Positions 1-4,956 of a stretch of DNA of 6,946 bases are shown in pieces (positions within the stretch are counted from its first letter, which is position 1; every line of letters starts with the position of its first letter). Source of the DNA: CAYSLC01 sp964431545 (GTDB lineage Bacteria > Desulfobacterota > Desulfobacteria > Desulfobacterales > JAABSP01). The stretch is taken from positions 1 through 6,946 of the forward strand of contig CAYSLC010000257.1 of assembly GCA_964431545.1 (NCBI GenBank), written 5' to 3'. Below the pieces are notes generated by a model. That model was not told the DNA's origin, did not search any database, and saw only the letters and a list, made by a program, of their open reading frames with translations. A program made the position numbers and the translations under genes.

Positions 1-60
1 GGGGCGTCCCAATTCAACCCGAACGCCCAAAAACAAAAACCCGACAAAACACCCAACGCC
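1..60 (+). other. A/C-rich leader before the first gene, no Shine-Dalgarno
   Basis: The 60 bases before the first ATG are rich in A and C, with runs such as AAAAACAAAAACCCGAC. They contain no purine-rich AGGAGG-like stretch at the usual distance; the last 12 bases are CACCCAACGCC-like. Other genes in the window (at 2047, 2492 and 4957) have strong Shine-Dalgarno sequences, so this absence stands out. I see no convincing -10 or -35 box. The window edge cuts the region, so the promoter may lie upstream. Confidence 0.5.
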
Positions 61-1596
61 ATGTCAAAAAAGAAAACCGGACCCAACGAATTGAGAAAAC
101 GCGCCGAAGCCTATCTGGCGGGCGCGGGCTACGAAGAGAAGGATTTCTCCGAGCTGGACATGAAGGAGCTGCTCCACGAACTCCACATCCATCATGCGGA
201 GCTGGAGGTCCAGAACGAAGAGTTGAACAACGCCCTGGAGGAACTGGAGACGGAGCGGAACCGGTACCTCGACCTTTTCGAATCGGCGCCGGTGGGCTAC
301 GCCGTCCTGGACGACGGCGGGATCGTGCGGGACGCCAACCTGGTGCTGACGGACATGATGGGGGTGGAACGGCGGGAGCTGATCAGCCGACAGTTCAGCC
401 GGTTCGTGGCGCCCGCTAGCCGATCCAGATGGTACACCCATTTCCGCGCCCTCCAAGAGATCCGGGACCGCCAGGTTCTGGAGATGGCGATGCAGGCGCC
501 GGGAGGCGCGCCGTTCCCCGTCCGGCTGGAATCGGTCCCGATCTTAGACGACGCGCAACGGGTGACGGGCCTTCGGATCTCCGTGTCGAACATCTCGTAC
601 CGAAAGGCGGCCGAGGCCGACCGGGACAGCGCCGTGGCCGAGGTCGCCCGCCAGCGGGACGAGAACCTCCGGCTCCTGGAGCGGTTCCGCATGGTGGCCG
701 AAAACACCAACTCCGCCATCTTCGTCTGCGACGCCCAACGCTTCCGCTTCGTCAATTCCGCCGGCGAGCGCTTAACCGGCCTCGACCGGGAGCGTCTGAT
801 GCAGACCCTGCCCTGGCGCGTGATCAAGCCCACGGATCGAGGCAAGGCCGAAACCTACCTGAAGGAGGCCCTCGAAAACCAGTCCCCGGGCCGCTCCTGC
901 ACCCTGGGCCTTCTGACCGCCGACGGCGCGGAGCGGCAGGTGGAGATCACCATCAACCAGGTCTACGACGGGGGCCAACCGGCGGTTCTGGGCACCGCCA
1001 TCGACATCACCAGCCACAAGGAGGTGGAAAACGACCTCAAACACCGCCTCGAAACGCAGACCGACGCGCTCGCAGACGCCCTCCGGCGGCTCGAGGAGGT
1101 CACCGCCGAACGGAGCCTGTCGCAAAACACCTCCGGAGATGTGGATCAGGAGATCGAGGACCTCCGGGGCCAGTTGGACCAGTTGAAAGTCGCCCTCGAG
1201 GTGATGTACCAGAAACGGGAGGAGGACCGGCGGAAGGTCGAGGAGAACGTCATCGCCAACCTCAACCAGGTGGTGGCGCCCGAGATCAAAAACCTCCGGA
1301 AGATTACCCGTAACGGGGATGTTCTCCGAAGCCTCGACCTTCTGGAACGGGGACTGCGGGAGATCACCTCCGACTTCACCTGCGACATTACGGGCCTGTA
1401 CAACATGACCCCCATGGAGGTCCGGATCATCAACATGATCAAGGAGGGAAAGACCTCCGACGAGATCGCGGCGCACCTCCATATGGCCTCCAAGACGGTC
1501 AGCTACCATCGGAACAACATCCGGCGGAAGCTCGGCATCCATAAACAGAAGATCAATCTCCGGCAGCATCTGCTCGGTCTGTTCCAAAACACCTAG
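61..1596 (+). CDS. PAS-PAS-LuxR family transcriptional regulator
   Basis: This 511-residue soluble protein is a sensory transcription regulator. Residues about 10-65 are a charged helical segment (LHELHIHHAELEVQNEEL) often found ahead of PAS sensors. PAS domain 1 covers about 66-180 (FESAPVGYAVLDDGG) and PAS domain 2 about 205-325 (ending in the PAC-like GTAIDITSHKEVE). A coiled coil follows at about 325-405. A linker of the type seen in PAS-LuxR proteins leads to a LuxR/GerE helix-turn-helix at about 449-506, with TPMEVRIINMIKEGKTSDEIA, then KTVSYHRNNIRRKLGI. There are no membrane segments and no receiver domain, so control is probably by ligand or redox sensing through PAS, or by partner proteins. 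The start at 61 is chosen because it gives the full N-terminal helix, but it has no Shine-Dalgarno; ATG at 160 is the fallback. Domain calls are firm; the signal and target genes cannot be read from the sequence. Confidence 0.93.
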   Translation: MSKKKTGPNELRKRAEAYLAGAGYEEKDFSELDMKELLHELHIHHAELEVQNEELNNALEELETERNRYLDLFESAPVGYAVLDDGGIVRDANLVLTDMMGVERRELISRQFSRFVAPASRSRWYTHFRALQEIRDRQVLEMAMQAPGGAPFPVRLESVPILDDAQRVTGLRISVSNISYRKAAEADRDSAVAEVARQRDENLRLLERFRMVAENTNSAIFVCDAQRFRFVNSAGERLTGLDRERLMQTLPWRVIKPTDRGKAETYLKEALENQSPGRSCTLGLLTADGAERQVEITINQVYDGGQPAVLGTAIDITSHKEVENDLKHRLETQTDALADALRRLEEVTAERSLSQNTSGDVDQEIEDLRGQLDQLKVALEVMYQKREEDRRKVEENVIANLNQVVAPEIKNLRKITRNGDVLRSLDLLERGLREITSDFTCDITGLYNMTPMEVRIINMIKEGKTSDEIAAHLHMASKTVSYHRNNIRRKLGIHKQKINLRQHLLGLFQNT

Positions 1597-1862
1597 TTTC
1601 GGCCAGGTATTGATTGGTATTTTTCCCGCATATCGCCGGGAAAGGGTTCGCCTGCCTCCGCTCGGCCTTTTCTCCTTGCCCTCCGCCTCCTCCCCCTCTC
1701 CGTAAAAGACCGGAGACCCCCCCTACGTAAAATTACCCACGGCCGGTCGGGGCGCCGGTTCCTCCTCAGATCGTTTCACCATCCGGACTAGCAAAAATTC
1801 CACATTTGTTCAGGTTTCGGTTCTCCTTCCGGAAGTCTATTATGAAGGTTCAATGAATGTTT
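1597..1862. other. Gene-free gap with pyrimidine-rich tract
   Basis: I find no credible gene here. The stretch holds a small hairpin (1622-1643), a strongly pyrimidine-rich tract at about 1651-1701, a C7 run (1717-1723) flanked by GACCGG (1708-1713) and CCGGTC (1743-1748), and a perfect 10-bp palindrome CTTCCGGAAG (1826-1835). Just after it, TATTAT (1838-1843) could be a -10 box, but the hexamer 17 bp upstream (TTTCGG) is a poor -35. This is the likely place for the promoter of the PAS/receiver operon, but the evidence is weak. Confidence 0.4.
1622..1643 (+). terminator. Hairpin after the PAS-LuxR gene, possible transcript end
   Basis: TTTCCCG (1622-1628) and CGGGAAA (1637-1643) form a perfect 7-bp stem with an 8-nt loop, 26 bases after the stop codon. 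The T-run lies before the stem, not after it, so on the + strand it is not a classical intrinsic terminator. It may be an mRNA 3' end structure. Confidence 0.3.
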
Positions 1863-2027
1863 CGATCCGTATCCGGATGGGCCGGAATGTTTGGGCGGGT
1901 GAGGGGGAGAGTAAAATCTTTTACGTGGAGGGGGGAAAGCGACCTTCTGCGCCGGGATTCACCGATGAACCCGCGCGGCCGATCCCGGTAACCCCGAACA
2001 TCACCCTGAAAATCCGGATCCGGATCG
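1863..2027 (-). repeat. 165-bp terminal-inverted-repeat element, copy A (MITE-like)
   Basis: The left end CGATCCGTATCCGGAT (1863-1878) is an inverted copy of the right end ATCCGGATCCGGATCG (2012-2027) with 15 of 16 bases matching. The element is 165 bp, against 166 bp for a second copy at 6604-6769 in the opposite orientation. Bases 1993-2019 match the reverse complement of 6606-6632 at 26 of 27 positions, and 1871-1894 match the reverse complement of 6744-6767 at 20 of 24. The centres do not align by eye. There is no transposase gene inside. It ends 9 bp before the ribosome binding site of the downstream PAS gene, so it forms the 5' region of that operon. A non-autonomous miniature transposon or a REP-like structured repeat would both fit. 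I see no clear target-site duplication. Confidence 0.65.
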
Positions 2028-2035
2028 GAAAGAAC

Positions 2036-2043
2036 AAGGAGGT
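2036..2043 (+). promoter_or_regulatory. Ribosome binding site fixing a TTG start
   Basis: AAGGAGGT is a full-length match to the anti-Shine-Dalgarno complement and sits 3 bases before TTG at 2047. The next in-frame Met (2104) lies inside the PAS fold, so this site decides the start of the PAS-only gene. Confidence 0.8.
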
Positions 2044-2046
2044 CAA

Positions 2047-2481
2047 TTGTCCAGACAGCATGATCTCTATTTCCAGAACGCCTTTGAGGATGCCCCGGTG
2101 GGGATGGTCCACGTGGGGGAGGACGACACGATCCTCCAGGTCAACCGCCGGTTCATGCGCCTGCTCGGGTATGACGCGGACGAGCTGATCGGCCGTTCCA
2201 TCCAGGAAATAATCCACCCCGGCGACCGGGACCTGGAGCTGGTGGCGGCGACCCTGATCGCCGCCGGAGGATCGGCGCGGTACCGGGTCCAGAAGCGGTT
2301 CATCCGAAAGGACGGCCGGGAGATCTGGGGCGATTTCAGCGTCTCCGCCGGGTACGCGCCCCAGGGGGAAGCGTATTTGATCTGCGTGCTGGAGGACGAT
2401 TCCCAACGGAAGATGGAGATGGACGCCCTGCGGGACGCCCTGGCCGAAAAGGACCGGGACCCGTGCGCATATAACCTGTAA
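2047..2481 (+). CDS. Stand-alone PAS domain protein
   Basis: This is a 144-residue soluble protein made of one PAS domain. Residues about 8-50 hold the PAS core (FEDAPVGMVHVGEDDTILQV, then RFMRLLGYDADELIG), and about 55-115 the PAC part with the typical FIRKDGREIW and a final ICVLEDDSQRK. A short charged linker helix (about 115-138) follows, of the kind that normally leads into a kinase or cyclase, but the protein stops there. It therefore has a sensing or dimerising module with no output domain. Translation starts at TTG. The gene is followed after 10 bases by the pseudo-receiver gene, whose ribosome binding site overlaps its stop codon, so the two are likely co-transcribed. It may be a sensor acting in trans, a scaffold for the neighbouring receivers, or the remnant of a larger sensor. 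The bound ligand cannot be predicted. Confidence 0.88.
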   Translation: MSRQHDLYFQNAFEDAPVGMVHVGEDDTILQVNRRFMRLLGYDADELIGRSIQEIIHPGDRDLELVAATLIAAGGSARYRVQKRFIRKDGREIWGDFSVSAGYAPQGEAYLICVLEDDSQRKMEMDALRDALAEKDRDPCAYNL

Positions 2482-2491
2482 GGAGGAGACA

Positions 2492-2935
2492 ATGGCGGAA
2501 CTCATGATCATCGACGATACCGGCGGCCCCATTGCCGCCGTGGCGGGCAAACTGCGACAGCTGGGCCACCGGGTACGGATCAGCGGGCCCAAGGGCGCCC
2601 TCGACGGGGAGATCGAGGCCCACCGGCCCGATGCCGCACTGCTGAACCTCCAGCTTCGGGATGTCGCCGGATGGCACGTCCTCACGCAGATGAAGATCCG
2701 GTATCCCCAGCTGCCCGTGGGACTCATCTACCATCGGGAGGGGGACCTCTATGATGAGCGGCTCCACATGGCCGAGTGCACCCTCGGCGCCGTCAACCTC
2801 CGGCTGGAAAAACTGGATGGACTGGTCCGAATGCTCCTGCGCAGACGAGAATACAGCGGGAAGGCGACCCCTTCGGTCCCATTCGGGCGCCCGGTCTCGC
2901 CGGTCCTGTCCGATTGGAGAAAGGCGACCCCATGA
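2492..2935 (+). CDS. Degenerate receiver-domain protein (pseudo-receiver)
   Basis: This 147-residue protein has a CheY-like receiver fold over about residues 3-118. The acidic pair is kept (I7-D8-D9), but the phosphorylation position is Asn: the canonical 'LLDLxMPxMDG' reads L50-L51-N52-L53-Q54-L55. The Thr/Ser switch position after strand 4 is Tyr (G77-L78-I79-Y80-H81), and the conserved Lys of 'LTKP' appears to be Glu or displaced. Phosphorylation in the normal way is therefore unlikely; a locked-state binding partner is more plausible. Residues about 120-147 form a Pro/Arg-rich tail with the tetrapeptide KATP at 124-127 and again at 144-147. It has a strong ribosome binding site (GGAGGAG, 2482-2488) and its TGA overlaps the ATG of the intact receiver gene (ATGA, 2932-2935), which suggests translational coupling and linked amounts of the two proteins. 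The fold call is good; the function is inferred. Confidence 0.85.
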   Translation: MAELMIIDDTGGPIAAVAGKLRQLGHRVRISGPKGALDGEIEAHRPDAALLNLQLRDVAGWHVLTQMKIRYPQLPVGLIYHREGDLYDERLHMAECTLGAVNLRLEKLDGLVRMLLRRREYSGKATPSVPFGRPVSPVLSDWRKATP

Positions 2936-3357
2936 ACGGCGCGTCGATCCTCTTCGTTGACGATGAACGGCCGGTGTTGGTGATGATGAAGCTCCTTTTG
3001 CGGAGCCTCGGATATGGGTGCGACGCGGTGGAGAATCCCCTGGAGGCGATTGAACATTTTCGGAAAAACCCCAATGGGTATGCGCTTGTGATCACCGACT
3101 TCGAGATGCCCGAAATGGACGGCAACGAATTGGCCCGGGCCCTGATCAACATCCGCCCGGACCTTCCGGTGATTCTTCTGACGGGTACCCCCGACCCGAT
3201 CCTGGAACAGGAGGTCCGCCGGATCGGCGTATGCGGGTATTTGAGCAAGCCCACGGAACGGAAGCAACTGGCGGCGGCCATCCGGGGCGCCCTGGAACGG
3301 CGGGACGAGGAGTTCGCCTCCCCCGGGGCGGGCGCATCCTCCCTTTCCGCCGGATGA
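2932..3357 (+). CDS. Single-domain response regulator receiver (CheY-like)
   Basis: This 141-residue protein is one intact receiver domain (about 4-122) with all expected residues: acidic pair D10-D11, phospho-acceptor D56 in VITDFEMPEMDG, T84 in VILLTGTP, and K106 in GYLSKP. A short Ser/Ala/Gly-rich tail follows and there is no DNA-binding or enzymatic output domain. It should accept phosphate from a histidine kinase and act by protein contact or as a phosphorelay intermediate. The start at 2932 is chosen because it gives a normal receiver N-terminus, has AAGG seven bases upstream, and overlaps the preceding stop as ATGA. An upstream in-frame ATG at 2776 would add 52 residues unrelated to a receiver and lies inside the pseudo-receiver gene. 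The PAS histidine kinase at 3584 is the nearest candidate phosphodonor. Confidence 0.92.
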   Translation: MNGASILFVDDERPVLVMMKLLLRSLGYGCDAVENPLEAIEHFRKNPNGYALVITDFEMPEMDGNELARALINIRPDLPVILLTGTPDPILEQEVRRIGVCGYLSKPTERKQLAAAIRGALERRDEEFASPGAGASSLSAG

Positions 3358-3394
3358 GCGCCATGGTCGCCCCCGGATGGCAAGCACTGGTTTT

Positions 3395-3427
3395 ACCCGG
3401 TATTATTCTGGTACCGGCTCGGGTTTT
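3395..3427 (+). terminator. Weak terminator-like hairpin after the receiver operon
   Basis: CCGGTA (3397-3402) pairs with TACCGG (3412-3417) around a 9-nt loop. Alternatively, ACCCG (3395-3399) pairs with CGGGT (3420-3424), followed directly by TTT. The T-run is only four bases (3424-3427) and the stems are short, so this is a possible end for the three-gene operon, 40-70 bases after its stop. Confidence 0.35.
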
Positions 3428-3431
3428 GATC

Positions 3432-3446
3432 TTCGAAGCCTTCGAA
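3432..3446. promoter_or_regulatory. Perfect 15-bp palindrome, possible operator
   Basis: TTCGAAGCCTTCGAA is a perfect inverted repeat of 7 bp around a central base, in the gap before the histidine kinase gene. Its size and symmetry fit a dimeric regulator site better than an RNA hairpin, because the loop would be too small. No regulator can be assigned. Confidence 0.35.
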
Positions 3447-3494
3447 TAGGGTAGAGTGAGCAGGAACGGTTTCCGTAGACCGTGGCCGGGTGTC

Positions 3495-3561
3495 GATGGA
3501 CGGCCGACGGGCTGTTGACCGGGCTGTTAACATGGGGGAACCGGGTGGGCATCCGTCCATC
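3495..3561 (+). repeat. Inverted and tandem repeats before the kinase gene
   Basis: GATGGACGG (3495-3503) and CCGTCCATC (3553-3561) form a perfect 9-bp inverted repeat. Between them lies a 12-bp tandem repeat, CGGGCTGTTGAC (3508-3519) and CGGGCTGTTAAC (3520-3531), differing at one base. The inverted repeat ends 22 bases before the kinase start codon, so in RNA it would form a stem close to its ribosome binding site. The tandem copies could be regulator half-sites. TTGAC in the first copy has no matching -10 box at the right distance. Confidence 0.45.
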
Positions 3562-3583
3562 CGGCCGAACATAGAGGGGGAAC

Positions 3584-4720
3584 ATGGAAGCCCATTCATC
3601 CCACGAGTCATACCTGGAGGATTCCGCTTCGGACGCTGATTTGGCGTTTCTCCGGGCCATCGAAAAGGCCGTGCCTTTGGGGGTCTACGCCGTGGACGGG
3701 GAAAACCGGAACTGTTATGTCAACGACGCCTTCTGCCGGGCGGTGGGGTGGCGCCGGGAGGAACTCCTGGGCCGGGTCCCCCCATACCCCTTCTGGCCGA
3801 AGGAGAAGGAGGCGGAGTGGCGGGACGTCCTCCTACGCCATCGGCTCGACCATGCGTGCAGGTCCGGCCACGAAGTGATGATCCGCCGCAAGGACGGAGA
3901 AACCTTCTGGGCCGTTCTGATCAGCAGCCCCCTGGGCGGAGATCGGATGATCCCCGAGGGACGGGTCTTCGCCATCTTCGACATCACCATCCGCAAGCGG
4001 ATCGAACAGGAACTCCAGGCCTCGGAGGCGGAGCGCCAAATCCTCTACCGCCTGCTGGTGGAGGCCCAGGAGGCGGAGCGCCGGCGGATCTCGGCCGAAC
4101 TCCACGACAGCATCGGCTCGGGCCTTTCCGCCGTCAAATTCGCCCTGGAGAAGAAGCTCCGGGAGCGCTCCTTCGATCGGGACAACGGCACCTCCATCGA
4201 GGATATTCTGGAGAAACTCCAGGGGCTCATCGAGGAGAGCCGGCGGATCGGCAAGAACCTCCACCCCTCCATCATCGAGGATCTGGGGATCGGTCCGGCC
4301 CTGTCCGCCCTCTGCCGGGAGACCCGGAAGCTCCACGACCATGTGGATGTGAAGTTGAGGTGGGACGTCACCGAGGGGGAGGTCCCCCCCGGCCGAAAGC
4401 TCTTGATCTACCGGATCAGCCAGGAGGCCCTCAACAACGCGCTCAAATACAGCGAAGGAGACCGCGTCACCATCACCCTCAAGTGCACGGACGGAACCAT
4501 CATCCTGTCCGTTGCCGACAACGGGCGGGGGATGGACCTGGCCGACCGTGGCCGCCCCGGCGACCTGACCGGCGGCGCGGGGCTCAAGAACATGCGCGAG
4601 CGGACCCGCCTCTCCGGGGGACAGTTCGAGATCTTCTCCACGCCCGGCCAGGGCACCCGGATCCGGGCCACCTGGCCCGCGGAACCGAGCCGGGAAAACC
4701 GGCGGCGCACCCCCGAGTGA
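3584..4720 (+). CDS. Soluble PAS histidine kinase, NarX/DegS (HisKA_3) class
   Basis: This 378-residue protein has no membrane segment, so it senses a cytoplasmic signal. One PAS domain covers about 20-138 (VPLGVYAVDGENRNCYVND, then MIRRKDGETFWAV, ending FDITIRKRIE). A helical linker leads to a HisKA_3 dimerisation/phosphoacceptor region with the H box at about 163-185; the likely phosphorylated residue is H174 in ISAELHDSIGSGLSAVKF. The HATPase_c domain (about 270-368) shows the N box QEALNNALKYS with N284-N285, the G1 motif D312-N-G-R-G316, the G2 motif G331-A-G-L334 then KNMRER, and TPGQGTRI near the end. The kinase looks complete and active. The start has GAGGGGG upstream. Such kinases usually pair with NarL/FixJ regulators, but the nearest receivers (2492-3357) lack a helix-turn-helix. 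It is separated from them by 226 bp, so it is probably a separate transcript. Its actual partner is inferred. Confidence 0.95.
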   Translation: MEAHSSHESYLEDSASDADLAFLRAIEKAVPLGVYAVDGENRNCYVNDAFCRAVGWRREELLGRVPPYPFWPKEKEAEWRDVLLRHRLDHACRSGHEVMIRRKDGETFWAVLISSPLGGDRMIPEGRVFAIFDITIRKRIEQELQASEAERQILYRLLVEAQEAERRRISAELHDSIGSGLSAVKFALEKKLRERSFDRDNGTSIEDILEKLQGLIEESRRIGKNLHPSIIEDLGIGPALSALCRETRKLHDHVDVKLRWDVTEGEVPPGRKLLIYRISQEALNNALKYSEGDRVTITLKCTDGTIILSVADNGRGMDLADRGRPGDLTGGAGLKNMRERTRLSGGQFEIFSTPGQGTRIRATWPAEPSRENRRRTPE

Positions 4721-4737
4721 GCGGAGGATCCCTCCCC

Positions 4738-4808
4738 GGAACCGGGGAGTTCAGGCGGGGAGTCGGGGAGACGGCGATTTCCGTCGTCCCCTTCCCCGCC
4801 CCGGTTCC
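4738..4808 (+). terminator. 71-nt three-part hairpin after the kinase gene
   Basis: Three nested pairings line up: GGAACCGG (4738-4745) with CCGGTTCC (4801-4808); GGCGGGGA (4754-4761) with TCCCCGCC (4793-4800); and GGGGAGACGG (4765-4774) with CCGTCGTCCCC (4781-4791), around a 6-nt loop. An alternative smaller hairpin, CTCCCCGG with CCGGGGAG (4732-4749), competes for the left arm. A further small hairpin, GCTAC (4809-4813) with GTAGC (4821-4825), follows directly. No T-run follows, so it is not a standard intrinsic terminator. It could stop transcription with help, protect the 3' end of the kinase mRNA, or be a degenerate repeat element. Confidence 0.5.
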
Positions 4809-4870
4809 GCTACCGTCCCCGTAGCATCCATTTGGGGCGATGACCCCATATCCCCTTCGTCCCATTTCGC

Positions 4871-4876
4871 TATAAT
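4871..4876 (+). promoter_or_regulatory. Candidate -10 box for the leader ORF/glgA
   Basis: TATAAT matches the sigma-70 -10 consensus exactly, in an otherwise GC-rich gap. No good -35 hexamer lies 16-18 bp upstream (the bases there read ATATCC), so an activator may be needed. Transcription would begin near 4883, giving a leader of about 75 nt before the short ORF at 4957. Confidence 0.5.
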
Positions 4877-4885
4877 CAAACGGCA

Positions 4886-4903
4886 AGGCTCCCGAGGGAG
4901 CCT
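4886..4903 (+). promoter_or_regulatory. Hairpin at the expected 5' end of the glgA transcript
   Basis: AGGCTCCC (4886-4893) and GGGAGCCT (4896-4903) form a perfect inverted repeat; in RNA a 7-bp stem with a 4-nt loop is realistic. It falls within a few bases of the expected transcription start. CTCCT at 4902-4906, partly in the right arm, is also complementary to AGGAG (4946-4950) of the leader ORF ribosome binding site, so two exclusive pairings are possible. I do not recognise a known riboswitch class here. Confidence 0.45.
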
Positions 4904-4956
4904 CCTGCTCCGAAACCGACGCTCCGGTACAACAGTATCCTGGAAAGGAGAACCCC

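Noticed and set aside
772..1587. 271-codon ORF antisense to the PAS-LuxR gene
   Set aside because: Shadow of the sense frame; no motifs and no ribosome binding site that I can support.
1863..2027. CRISPR or satellite array reading of the ATCCGGAT repeats
   Set aside because: There are only paired inverted ends, with no regular direct repeats and spacers.
1853..2188. 111-codon ORF from ATG 1853
   Set aside because: It runs through the inverted-repeat element and then overlaps the PAS gene in another frame. The composition is Arg/Ser-rich with no family resemblance.
2776..2931. Upstream ATG for the receiver gene
   Set aside because: It would add 52 residues encoded inside the pseudo-receiver gene. 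The ATG at 2932 gives a standard receiver start with its own ribosome binding site.
3378..3392. TGGCAAGCACTGG as a sigma-54 promoter
   Set aside because: The -24 GG is present, but the -12 GC is missing at the required spacing (TT instead).
3515..3520. TTGACC as a -35 box for the kinase gene
   Set aside because: No -10-like hexamer lies 16-18 bp downstream; the bases there are GC-rich.
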